DNA from: Streptosporangium subroseum
GTDB lineage: Bacteria; Actinomycetota; Actinomycetes; Streptosporangiales; Streptosporangiaceae
Assembly: GCF_900188345.1 (NCBI RefSeq)
Contig: NZ_FZOD01000003.1
Coordinates: forward strand, 1-64,000
Length of the DNA: 64,000 bases
Direction: 5' to 3'
The notes below the pieces were generated by a model that saw only the letters and a program-made list of their open reading frames with translations, ran no database searches and was not told the DNA's origin. Positions 9,369-17,028 of the stretch are shown here, piece by piece. The translations under genes and the position numbers were made by a program. Each line of letters starts with the position of its first letter. The stretch's first letter is position 1.

Positions 9369-9986
9369 ATGACGATCGCCCACATGTGGTTTGACCCCAA
9401 ATGCCCCTGGGCCTGGATCACCTCCCGTTGGCTGCTCGAAGTGGAGCAGGTCCGCGACATGCGGGTGCGCTTCCACGTGCTGAGCCTGTCGGTGCTCAAC
9501 GAGGGCCGCGAAGGGCTGGAGGACTGGTACCGGCAGTGGCTGGACACCGGCTGGGGCCCGGCGCGGGTCGCGATCGCGGCCGAGCAGAAGTACGGCAACG
9601 AGGTGCTCCGCGATCTCTACACCGCGCTGGGCACCCGGATCCACCACCGGAAGACGCCGATCGACCGTGATCTGTACCTCGCCGCGCTGGCCGAGGCCGG
9701 CCTTTCGCCGGAGCTGGCCGACGCGGCCGAGACCACCGACTATGACGAGGCGCTCCTGGCCGGCAACCAGGCGGGCCTGGCCCCGATCGGCGAGGATCTC
9801 GGCACGCCGGCGATCCACGTCCCCGGACCTGACGGCGAGCTCGTCGCCTTCTTCGGGCCGGTGGTGACACCGATCCCGCGCGGCGAGGCGGCCGGCAGGC
9901 TCTGGGACGGCGTGCTGCTGGTCGCCGGCACCGACGGGTTCTACGAGCTGAAGCGCAGCCGCACCCGCCGGCCGATCTTCGACTGA
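9369..9986 (+). CDS. DsbA-family protein, mycothiol-dependent nitroreductase-like (Rv2466c type)
   Basis: A 205-residue thioredoxin-fold protein of the FrnE/DsbA group. Family members such as M. tuberculosis Rv2466c use mycothiol and carry a CPWC motif. Here the motif near residue 13 reads C-P-W-A, so the resolving cysteine is alanine and only a monothiol mechanism with mycothiol is possible. The expected FDPxCPWxWxTSRW context and the cis-Pro segment GTPAIHV are present. ATG 9369 has GGAGAGA upstream. A perfect 19-bp hairpin begins at the stop codon. Confidence 0.82.
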   Translation: MTIAHMWFDPKCPWAWITSRWLLEVEQVRDMRVRFHVLSLSVLNEGREGLEDWYRQWLDTGWGPARVAIAAEQKYGNEVLRDLYTALGTRIHHRKTPIDRDLYLAALAEAGLSPELADAAETTDYDEALLAGNQAGLAPIGEDLGTPAIHVPGPDGELVAFFGPVVTPIPRGEAAGRLWDGVLLVAGTDGFYELKRSRTRRPIFD

Positions 9987-10025
9987 AGATCAGACCGGCC
10001 GACGCCGTCGGCCGGTCTGATCTTC
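9985..10025 (+). terminator. strong intrinsic terminator hairpin
   Basis: Perfect 19-bp inverted repeat (9985-10003 and 10007-10025) with a 3-base loop. It starts within the TGA stop of the DsbA-like gene. There is no long T-run, as is common in high-GC actinomycetes. The convergent DUF998 gene ends 126 bases further on, so it may serve both directions. Confidence 0.85.
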
Positions 10026-10150
10026 ACCGGCGGCGGCCCTGCCCGGAGTGGATGGCTCCGGTCATGGCCGATCTTGGCGTGACGTCCGGGGACCGCACCT
10101 CAACGGGCCGGGGCCCCCGCGCGCGAGGGACCCGGCCCGTAAGGGTGTCT

Positions 10151-10822
10151 CTAGCGGAACGCGGCCCGTTTGTCCGCCGCCACCACGGCGACCCACGCCA
10201 TGGCGGTGATCGCGCCGACGCACAGGGTCAGGGACCCGGCGTACCCGCCCGACATCGCCCAGCCGTCGCCGAGGGCGAAGATCAGGCCGCTGAGCCGCGA
10301 GGCCACGGCGAAGCCTGGGCGGCCGGTGCGGGAGAAGTGGCGGCCCAGGATGAAGCAGGCGACGATGAGCGCGGTGAACGCGATGGACCCGGCGACCATG
10401 TGCATGAGGCCGTGCCAGCTCATCGCGGTCGGCTGGCCCGCAGGAGTGCCGACGGGGAAGCCGTCGCCCGGATCCATGACAAAAAACGCGGCGGCGGCCA
10501 TCGCGACGCCGTTGACCAGGATCAACCGAGGCGCCCACGTGCCACCGGGTGTGCCGCGCATGACGCGGCGCAGACCGATCGCCCCGGCGACCGTCAGAGC
10601 GCCGCTGATCAGGAAGTTGGCCATCTGGAGCCAGCCGAGATCGCCGGTGCTCAGCATGCTCAGGGGGTGACGGATCAGGTCGAAGCCCTCACGGGTGAAG
10701 GCCTGTGCCAGCGACACGACCGCGAAGAGGGGCGCGGAGATGACGGAGCCGGCGAGCAGGACCCGCGTCGCGGGCGTGGCGGAGCCGACGGTGGTGACGA
10801 TGCCGGGCTGAAGGGTGGTCAT
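10151..10822 (-). CDS. DUF998 multi-pass membrane protein
   Basis: A 223-residue protein with about six predicted transmembrane segments. The organisation and residues such as RHPLSMLSTGDLGWLQMANF in the first extracellular loop fit DUF998, a family of unknown function common beside sigma factors and regulators in actinomycetes. Its promoter region (10976-11002) carries TGTCGA-N17-CGAC on this strand, the same spacing and sequence as the promoter of the divergent YCII and sigma factor operon. It is therefore likely part of that sigma regulon. The 5' leader, about 150 bases, contains a 25-bp triplicate repeat. Confidence 0.85.
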   Translation of the reverse strand: MTTLQPGIVTTVGSATPATRVLLAGSVISAPLFAVVSLAQAFTREGFDLIRHPLSMLSTGDLGWLQMANFLISGALTVAGAIGLRRVMRGTPGGTWAPRLILVNGVAMAAAAFFVMDPGDGFPVGTPAGQPTAMSWHGLMHMVAGSIAFTALIVACFILGRHFSRTGRPGFAVASRLSGLIFALGDGWAMSGGYAGSLTLCVGAITAMAWVAVVAADKRAAFR

Positions 10823-10860
10823 GGTTGTTTCCTTTCCGGGGCGACGGGATCCGTCGCCAG

Positions 10861-10935
10861 GTTGTGGTGCGACGAGGGTCGCCGGGTTCTGGGGCTACGA
10901 GGGTCGCCGGGTTCTGGGGCGACGAAGGCTCGCCG
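10861..10935. repeat. 25-bp direct repeat, three copies
   Basis: Three consecutive copies of a 25-bp unit (gttctggggctacgagggtc plus gccgg), the first and third slightly diverged. They lie in the untranslated leader of the DUF998 gene, between its inferred promoter and start codon. Function unknown. Confidence 0.8.
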
Positions 10936-10975
10936 CCGGATGGGGTCCGCCGGGTTCGTCCGGCCTCGCTGACGC

Positions 10976-11002
10976 GTCGAACGAGGAGGGACCGACTCGA
11001 CA
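10976..11002 (-). promoter_or_regulatory. putative ECF42-type promoter for the DUF998 gene
   Basis: On the minus strand TGTCGA (11002-10997), a 17-base spacer, then CGAC (10979-10976). TGTCGA with a CGA/TC-type -10 is the motif reported for ECF42 sigma factors. The same arrangement with identical spacing occurs in front of the sigma factor operon itself, facing the other way. Confidence 0.65.
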
Positions 11003-11109
11003 CCGCCACGCCATCACGTCCCTGAGCTGCGGATACGCGACCCGATGCGCATTCCCTGTCACATCGCATTCCCTGTCACATCAGGTTGCCGCCCTGGTCA
11101 GGCGACGCG

Positions 11110-11136
11110 TGTCGATGTCCGCCGGGTCCGTTCGAC
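11110..11136 (+). promoter_or_regulatory. putative ECF42-type autoregulatory promoter
   Basis: TGTCGA at 11110-11115, 17-base spacer, CGAC at 11133-11136, 57 bases before the YCII gene. It matches the reported ECF42 consensus and the divergent copy at 10976-11002, and implies the sigma factor activates its own operon. Confidence 0.65.
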
Positions 11137-11192
11137 GCGTAGCCGGAGACCGGCGAGGATCGGTCATCCGACCACCGTGAGGAGACACTGAA

Positions 11193-11525
11193 ATGCGATT
11201 CCTGATGACCACCAAAGGCGGCGACCTGGCACCCCCGACCGAGGCGGTCATGGCCGAGATGGATGCCTTCGTCGAGGAGATGACCCGGGCGGGCGTGCTG
11301 CTGGCGACCGGCGGCCTGGACCCGGCCGGCACCCATGTCTCGGCCTCCGGCGGCAAGCTCACCATCACCGACGGGCCGTTCACCGAGGCGAAGGAGGCGA
11401 TCGTCAGCTTCGCGCTCATCGAGGCGCGCTCGAAGGAGGAGGCCGTCGAACTGTCCCGGCGTTTCTGGAAGATCATCGGCGACGGCGAGGGCGACATCCA
11501 GCAGGTCTTCGGCCCGGAGAACTGA
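11193..11525 (+). CDS. YCII-related (DGPF) protein
   Basis: A 110-residue protein of the YCII/DGPF family: ferredoxin-like fold, with the signature ITDGPFTEAKEAI in the middle. DGPF proteins are the characteristic genomic partners of ECF42 sigma factors, and here the sigma gene follows. Start ATG 11193 has GAGGAGA upstream. The last 20 or so codons and the stop are echoed downstream by several 62-66 bp degenerate tandem copies, which separate this gene from the sigma factor. Confidence 0.92.
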   Translation: MRFLMTTKGGDLAPPTEAVMAEMDAFVEEMTRAGVLLATGGLDPAGTHVSASGGKLTITDGPFTEAKEAIVSFALIEARSKEEAVELSRRFWKIIGDGEGDIQQVFGPEN

Positions 11526-11745
11526 TCGGACGCTCGCGCACCCAACCGGGCGCCCTGATCCAACGGTCCTTCGGCCCGAAGCACCGACTGAGCGCTCGCA
11601 CGTCCGGCCGGGCAAGTGCCCTGATCCAACAGGCCTTCGACCCGAAGAGCCGAGTGAGCGCTCGCGCACCCAACCGGGCGCCCTGATCCAACAGGTCTTC
11701 GGCCCGAACAGTCGATCGGGCGCTTGCACACCCGGCCGGACGGAT
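11495..11745 (+). repeat. 62-66 bp tandem repeats derived from the 3' end of the YCII gene
   Basis: The end of the YCII gene (around caggtcttcggcccg, with the stop codon) recurs at 11508, 11570, 11636 and 11698, spacings 62, 66 and 62. The copies are diverged. They are open in the sigma factor frame but encode Pro/Arg-rich sequence with no domain, and the sigma gene's likely start lies just after them. Confidence 0.85.
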
Positions 11746-11760
11746 GCTCTGATCGAGCAC

Positions 11761-13920
11761 GTGACATCCCAGGACGCCCACCGCGCGGTCGACGCGGTCT
11801 GGAAGATGGAGTCGGCGAGGATCATCGCCGGGCTCGTCCGGATGGTGGGCGACGTGGGGCTGGCCGAGGAGCTCGCGCAGGACGCGCTGCTCTCCGCCCT
11901 CCAGCAGTGGCCGGAGTCGGGCGTGCCGGACAACCCGGGCGCCTGGCTCATGGCCGTCGCCAAGCGTCGCGCCATCGACCACCTGCGGCGTGGCGAACGG
12001 CTCGACCGCAGGCACGAACAGCTCGCCCACGAGATCGCCACCCGGCAGGACACCTCCGAGGCCGACCTCGACGAGGCCCTCGACGACGAGGTGGGCGACG
12101 ACGTCCTGCGCCTGATGTTCGTCTCCTGCCACCCGGCTCTCCCCGCGGAGTCCCGGGTGGCTCTGACGTTGCGGTTGCTCGGCGGCCTGCGCACCGAGGA
12201 GATCGCGCGCGCGTTCCTCGTCTCCGAGCCGACCGTCGCGCAGCGCGTCGTCCGGGCCAAACGCACTCTCGCCGCTCTCCGGATCCCCTTCGAGATCCCG
12301 GTGGGGCCGGACCGGGCGGCGCGTCTGTCGTCGGTTCTCGAGGTCATCTACCTGGTGTTCAATGAGGGGTACGCGGCGACCGCCGGCGACGGCTGGATGC
12401 GCCAGGACCTCTGCCACGAGGCGCTGCGCCTGGGCCGCCTGCTGGCCGGACTCGCGCCCGGCGAGGCCGAGGTGCACGGCCTGGTCGCGCTGATGGAGAT
12501 CCAGGCGTCGCGGTCGGCCGCCCGGACGACGCCCTCGGGGCAGCCCGTCGCGCTGCACGAGCAGAACCGCGGACGCTGGGACCAGCTCCTCATTCACCGA
12601 GGCTTCGCGGCCCTGCTGCGCGCCAGGCAGTGCGGCGGACCCCTCGGCCCCTACGTGCTGCAGGCCGCCATCGCCGTGTGTCACGCGCGGGCCCGTACGG
12701 CGCAGGAGACCGACTGGACGCAGATCGCCGCCCTCTACGAGTCCCTCGCCAAGGTGCTGCCCACGCCCGTCGTGCAGCTCAACCGCGCGGTCGCGCTGGC
12801 CATGGCGTACGGACCCGAGGCGGGACTGGCGCTCGCCGACACCCTGGTCACCGAACCGTCGCTCAAGGACTATCACCGCCTGCCCAGCGTGCGCGGTGAC
12901 CTTCTGGTCAGGCTCGGTCGCCACGAGGAGGCCCGGCGGGAGTTCGAACGCGCCGCCGCCCTCACCCTCAACGGGCCCGAACGCACGATCCTCCTGGAAC
13001 GCGCCGCGGCCTGCGCCGAGGCGGCTCCGCCGGGGACGGCCCCCACCCTGGCCGAGGCCGCGAGCGCCTTCCTCTCCCGTGACGATCTGGACGCCGCGAC
13101 CGTCCGCTCCTACGGCCAGACCATGAGCCGGCTGCGCCGTGCTCTCGGCGACGGCACCCCGCTGCCGGACGTGAGCGCCGCGCAGGTCGCCGACGTCTTC
13201 ACCGCGGCGTGGGGCGGCGCCGCCTCCGCGACCTGGAACCGGCACCGCGCCGCCGTACGCTCCTTCTCCGTCTGGGCCTCCACCCAGGGCCTGCTGACCG
13301 GCGACTCCGCCCGTGATCCGGCAGGCGACCCAGCCCATGATCCAACCCGTGCCCCGGCCCATGCCCCAACCCGCGATCTAACCCGAGACCCGGCCTGTGG
13401 CCCAACCCGCGACCCGGCCTGTGACCTGACCCGCGACCTGACCCGTGATCTGGCCGCCGGGCTCGGTCGTCGGCCCGAACCTCGGGGACGCACCCGCCCC
13501 ATCGATCGGCCGCACATTGAGGCGCTGTGGCAGCGTCCGGACCTCGCCCTGCGCGAACGAACCCTGTGGCTGCTGCTCCACGAGAGCGCGGCCGGTGTCG
13601 GCGCGGCGCTCGCGCTCAACGTCGAGGACCTCGACCTGGCCGGGATGCGCGGAAGGGTGGCCGCGGGAACGGGAAGGGAGTCCTCCGGGTCCCGCTGGGT
13701 CCGGTGGCGGGCCGGCACCGCCGAGCTCATCCCCCACCTCGTTGCGGGCCGCGGCCGGGGTCCCCTGTTCCTGTCCGACCGCAGGCCCGGCCCCGGCCGG
13801 CCCCCCGCCCCCGGCGACCTGTGCCCCGAGACCGGCCGCCGCAGACTCTCCTACGAACGGGCCGAGTATCTGTTCAAGCAGGCCACCGGCTACACCCTCG
13901 ACCAACTTCGGACCAGGTAG
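11761..13920 (+). CDS. ECF42-type sigma factor fused to a degenerate tyrosine-recombinase module
   Basis: A 719-residue protein from GTG 11761. Residues about 1-175 form an ECF sigma factor (region 2 around EELAQDALLSALQQWP, region 4 around LRTEEIARAFLVSEPTVAQR). They are followed by the ECF42-type TPR-like C-terminal extension to about residue 420. Family members normally end there. Here about 300 residues follow: a SAM-like integrase core-binding domain (ATVRSYGQTMSRLRRALG), an Asp/Pro/Thr-rich repeat linker, and an integrase-like catalytic fold. In the latter the first Arg is missing (ESAAGVGAAL where relatives read AAR-x-x-E-x-L). The protein also stops at LDQLRTR, where relatives continue through the H-x-x-R and Tyr boxes. 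It cannot recombine DNA; a regulatory or DNA-binding role is inference. The partner YCII gene precedes it. Confidence 0.85.
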   Translation: MTSQDAHRAVDAVWKMESARIIAGLVRMVGDVGLAEELAQDALLSALQQWPESGVPDNPGAWLMAVAKRRAIDHLRRGERLDRRHEQLAHEIATRQDTSEADLDEALDDEVGDDVLRLMFVSCHPALPAESRVALTLRLLGGLRTEEIARAFLVSEPTVAQRVVRAKRTLAALRIPFEIPVGPDRAARLSSVLEVIYLVFNEGYAATAGDGWMRQDLCHEALRLGRLLAGLAPGEAEVHGLVALMEIQASRSAARTTPSGQPVALHEQNRGRWDQLLIHRGFAALLRARQCGGPLGPYVLQAAIAVCHARARTAQETDWTQIAALYESLAKVLPTPVVQLNRAVALAMAYGPEAGLALADTLVTEPSLKDYHRLPSVRGDLLVRLGRHEEARREFERAAALTLNGPERTILLERAAACAEAAPPGTAPTLAEAASAFLSRDDLDAATVRSYGQTMSRLRRALGDGTPLPDVSAAQVADVFTAAWGGAASATWNRHRAAVRSFSVWASTQGLLTGDSARDPAGDPAHDPTRAPAHAPTRDLTRDPACGPTRDPACDLTRDLTRDLAAGLGRRPEPRGRTRPIDRPHIEALWQRPDLALRERTLWLLLHESAAGVGAALALNVEDLDLAGMRGRVAAGTGRESSGSRWVRWRAGTAELIPHLVAGRGRGPLFLSDRRPGPGRPPAPGDLCPETGRRRLSYERAEYLFKQATGYTLDQLRTR
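13310..13455 (+). repeat. degenerate 12-18 bp repeats coding the inter-domain linker
   Basis: Repeating gacccggcc/gatctaacc-type units encode alternating R-D-P-A, T-R-D-L and H-D-P-T motifs between the core-binding and catalytic-like halves of the recombinase module in the sigma fusion. Likely a flexible linker that has grown by slippage. Confidence 0.8.
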
Positions 13921-13952
13921 GGACCCGCGCCATGCCCTTGGGTTCCAGGGAT

Positions 13953-13987
13953 CGTTGCAACACCTGATCCATTCAGGTGTTGCAACG
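13953..13987. terminator. bidirectional terminator hairpin
   Basis: Perfect 15-bp stem (13953-13967 with 13973-13987), 5-base loop, between the convergent sigma fusion gene and cobD. Confidence 0.85.
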
Positions 13988-14072
13988 TTCGAGATCGGCG
14001 GGCCAACGCCTCGGCCGAGACAGGTCGGCCACGCTCGGTTCGGCCCCGGTGCCGTCGATCCGGTCCCGGTAA

Positions 14073-15113
14073 CTACCGGCGGGTGCCCCGGAGTACGGCG
14101 AGAACGGCCAGCCCTGCGGCGGCGAAGCCCACCGCCCGTGCGAGCCGTACGGACCTGCGGATGTCCTGGACCTCCGGCTTGGGCCCCCTGCCCATCTCCG
14201 GCCGGTGCTCCACGCGGTCGCCGTAGACGTTGGCGCCGCCGAGCGTGACGTCCAGCGCCCCCGCGAAGGCCGCCTCGCACCGGCCCGCGTTCGGGCTCGG
14301 GTGGCGGTGACCGTCCCTGCGCAGTACGGCCGCCGCCTCGCTGACCGAGCCCCCGGCCAGGGGGGCGGCGAGGGCCGTGAGCAGTCCGGTGATCCGGGCC
14401 GGAACGAAGTTGGCCACGTCGTCGAGCCGGGCCGCGGCCCAGCCGAAGTGCTCGTAGCGCGCGTTGTGGTGGCCGACCATCGCGTCCAGCGTGTTGATCG
14501 CCCGGTAGGCGAGCAGCCCGGGCACGCCGGCCACCGCGCCCCAGAACAGCGGCGCCACCACGGCGTCGGAGGTGTTCTCCGCGATCGACTCGACGGTGGC
14601 CCTGGCCAGCTCCGGCGCCTCAAGCCGGGACGGGTCGCGCCCGCACAGGTGGGACAGCCTCCCGCGTGCCCCCTCCAGATCGCCGTCCTCCAGGAACTCC
14701 GCCATGGCCACGCCCTCGCGGCCCAGCGTCGTGCCGCCGAGGACCGACCAGGTCGTCACGGCGCTCAGCACGCCTCGCACCACCGGATTTCCCCTTCGGG
14801 TCACGGCGTATCCGAGCAGCGCCACCGGGCCGACGCACAGGCCCACGTAGAGCACTCCCCTGCTCCGGGCGTCGCCGTACACCCGCTTCTCCAGCGCGGC
14901 CGCGGCCGTCCCGAACAGCGCCACCGGATGCCCTCGCCGGGGGTCGGCGAACGCGGCGTCGATCGCGACCCCGGCGAGCATTCCCAGCGCCTCGGCCCAC
15001 CTCGCCTCACGCCGCCCGGACGTCGACCGTCCGGACTTCGGCCCCCGCCGTCCGCTCCGTCCGGATGAGCCGGACAATCCAGATGACCCTGACCGGCTAG
15101 ATGAGATGCTCAT
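14073..15113 (-). CDS. cobD: adenosylcobinamide-phosphate synthase
   Basis: CobD/CbiB, the membrane enzyme that attaches aminopropanol phosphate (or its amino-acid precursor) to cobyric acid. It shows the expected early motif DPRRGHPVALFG and the family blocks VESIAENTSDAVVAPLFW, NTLDAMVGHHN and SPNAGRCEAAFAGAL, with several hydrophobic segments. ATG 15113 gives 346 residues with a serine-rich N-terminal extension of about 35 residues before the conserved region. The start overlaps the 3' end of the upstream kinase-like gene by 17 bases, indicating an operon. The family usually has about 320 residues. Confidence 0.92.
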   Translation of the reverse strand: MSISSSRSGSSGLSGSSGRSGRRGPKSGRSTSGRREARWAEALGMLAGVAIDAAFADPRRGHPVALFGTAAAALEKRVYGDARSRGVLYVGLCVGPVALLGYAVTRRGNPVVRGVLSAVTTWSVLGGTTLGREGVAMAEFLEDGDLEGARGRLSHLCGRDPSRLEAPELARATVESIAENTSDAVVAPLFWGAVAGVPGLLAYRAINTLDAMVGHHNARYEHFGWAAARLDDVANFVPARITGLLTALAAPLAGGSVSEAAAVLRRDGHRHPSPNAGRCEAAFAGALDVTLGGANVYGDRVEHRPEMGRGPKPEVQDIRRSVRLARAVGFAAAGLAVLAVLRGTRR

Positions 15114-15897
15114 GGAGCTCATCCTGGTGGGTCTCGAGCCAGGCGCTGGCCCGGCGGATGCGCGTGCCCGCTCCCCCGGCCCACATGCGGGCCCAGCCAC
15201 CGCCGATGGTGAGGGCGTTGTTGCGCATGGCGTGGTAGGAGCGGTCGAAACGGAGCCGGGCGAGATCCAGGAGGTGGCGGCGGTCACGAGGTGTGAGACC
15301 GTACGCGTCGCAGAACAGGCGCAGTCGCGGGCCGATGTCCAGGCGGCGCTGGAGCGGCTCCAGGTCGAGGGGGTCGGCGATCGGCGCCCAGTGGCGCAGG
15401 GTGGTCACGATGTCGAACAGTCGGGTCGTCGGCCGGGCCATGTCGAAGTCGATCAGCGCGGCGGGGAGCCCGTCGCGGAAGATCACATTGTCGAGGTTGA
15501 CGTCGCAGTGGCCGATCAGCTCCGGAGACGCGTCGTCGTTGGACCCGGCCTCCCAGACGGCGTCCGGCGGCGGGACGAAGCTCGCCGAGGCGTCGTGGAA
15601 GCTCCGCATCAGGCGGGCCAGCGCGGCCAGGGATTCGTCGGTGAGCGCGTAGGCGGGCAGCGGCCTGAGCGCGGAGTCGCCCTCGACGTAGGTCAGGATC
15701 TCCCTGTCCCGCTCGTCCAGGCCCACCACGCGAGGCGCTCCGTCGAACCCCGCCGCCTCGAGGTGCCGCAGCAACGCGTGCACGGAGTGTGTGGAGGCCC
15801 TGACGGGTCTGCGGACGGTGTCGCCGACCCGCACCACCCCGTCGGTGACATCACCGCCCACCAGGGGGATCTCTTCCTGGAGTGTGACGACGAACAT
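15097..15897 (-). CDS. aminoglycoside phosphotransferase/choline kinase-like protein
   Basis: A 266-residue APH-fold kinase. The catalytic loop is seen as GHCDVNLDNVIF (H-x-D-x4-N) and the metal-binding motif as LIDFDMA. The N-terminal nucleotide-binding half is less conserved, as is usual for small phosphotransferases. ATG 15897 (MFVVTLQEE) is selected because the frame before it is non-domain sequence. It is coupled to cobD by a 17-base overlap, which may mean co-transcription and not shared chemistry. The substrate is unknown. Confidence 0.85.
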   Translation of the reverse strand: MFVVTLQEEIPLVGGDVTDGVVRVGDTVRRPVRASTHSVHALLRHLEAAGFDGAPRVVGLDERDREILTYVEGDSALRPLPAYALTDESLAALARLMRSFHDASASFVPPPDAVWEAGSNDDASPELIGHCDVNLDNVIFRDGLPAALIDFDMARPTTRLFDIVTTLRHWAPIADPLDLEPLQRRLDIGPRLRLFCDAYGLTPRDRRHLLDLARLRFDRSYHAMRNNALTIGGGWARMWAGGAGTRIRRASAWLETHQDELHEHLI

Positions 15898-15967
15898 GGC
15901 ACACGAGCCTAGACCGGTCCACCCACCGCACAGAACGGTTTCGGGTGGACCAGCCCGTACTCGAAGG

Positions 15968-16226
15968 GAACTCTCAGAGAGGGCTCTAGCGGGACCGAGT
16001 GGCGAAATCCCCGGTGGGAGCACTCAGCGGGACCCCCCGGTGACCCCCTGGCCGGCTCTCAGGGAGCCGGCCGAGCTCTCTCAGAGAACACCGGCCGTAC
16101 TCACTGAGAGGGAGCGTCAGCCGGACTCTTTCCGAGGGAACGCCGGCAGAGCTCTCGGAGGGAGCACCGGCAGAGCTCTCTCAGAGGGAGCACCGGCAGA
16201 GCTCTCTCAGAGGGAGCGCTGGTAGG
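15968..16226. repeat. degenerate 26-bp tandem repeats spanning the permease stop codon
   Basis: Read on the minus strand, the last codons and TGA stop of the ABC permease (ending at 16207) are followed by a 26-bp unit, gctccctctgagagagctct plus gccggt. At least two nearly identical copies and three or four decaying ones extend away from the gene. The unit holds an AGAGCTCT palindrome. This fills the gap between the kinase-like gene and the permease; no other gene is visible there. Confidence 0.85.
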
Positions 16227-17028
16227 AACCGAAGGCCCTCGTGCCCAGATATCCCAGGACGAGCGCGACCGCCGCCAGCCCTCCGAGATTCGCCCAGACC
16301 GTGCCCCAGTCGGGCGAGGCCGTCAGGGACTCCCGGGCGGCGACGACAGCCCAGTTCACCGGGTTGTACGAGGAGGCCGTCTGGATCCACTCCGGGGCGG
16401 CCTCCTGAGCCATGATCGCGGTGGACAGGAACATCAGCGGCAGCGTCAGGAACTGGGACAGGCCGATCAGCGCCTCGTTGGTGCGCAGCAGCAGCGCGAG
16501 GGCGTTGGACATCGAGCAGAACCCCGCCGTCAGGAGCATCGCGGCCAGCAGGCTGGTCGCGATGCCCGGCAGTCCTCCCGGGTAGGTCGCCCCGGACAGC
16601 CGGCCCACCACGAACACGATGATCCCCTGGACCAGCAGGGAGAGCATGTTGTAGGAGAGCGAGCCGATGATGATCGCGCCCCGCCGTACCGGGGTGACCA
16701 GCACCCGGTCCATGATTCCCCGGTCCATCATCTCGATGAACCCGGTACCGCTCCACGCCCCGATGAAGAGCGCGTTCATGGCGACCACCCCGGGGACGAG
16801 GAAGTCGATGTAGTTGACGCCGCCGAAACCGGGCAGCTCGACGATCCGCTTGAACAGCTGCCCGAACAGCAGCAGCCAGACCATCGGCTGGACCAGCATG
16901 ACCGCCACATACAGCGGCTGCCGCCACAGGGCCCTGATCGACTGGAGGGTGAAGTAGGCGGAATGCGCGAGGAGCGAGCCTCTGTTCCTCCCCGTACTCA
17001 CGTCCGCGGGAATCGTGATGGTCGTCAT
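16207..17028 (-). CDS. ABC-2 type exporter permease (DrrB type)
   Basis: A 273-residue membrane protein with about six transmembrane helices, including the family block after the first helices (NYIDFLVPGVVAMNALF) and MDRGIMDRVLVTPVRR before the middle helices. It overlaps the ATPase gene by 4 bases (ATGA), so translation is coupled. It forms the membrane half of a daunorubicin-resistance-type exporter. Its 3' end has been tandemly duplicated downstream. Confidence 0.9.
   Translation of the reverse strand: MTTITIPADVSTGRNRGSLLAHSAYFTLQSIRALWRQPLYVAVMLVQPMVWLLLFGQLFKRIVELPGFGGVNYIDFLVPGVVAMNALFIGAWSGTGFIEMMDRGIMDRVLVTPVRRGAIIIGSLSYNMLSLLVQGIIVFVVGRLSGATYPGGLPGIATSLLAAMLLTAGFCSMSNALALLLRTNEALIGLSQFLTLPLMFLSTAIMAQEAAPEWIQTASSYNPVNWAVVAARESLTASPDWGTVWANLGGLAAVALVLGYLGTRAFGSYQRSL

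Noticed and set aside
11335..11760. N-terminal extension of the sigma factor
   Set aside because: The frame is open, but it overlaps the YCII gene and then the degenerate 62-66 bp repeats. The sigma domain starts right after GTG 11761.
15968..16226. CRISPR-like short repeat array
   Set aside because: 26-bp units abut one another without spacers, and the unit is the 3' end of the neighbouring gene.
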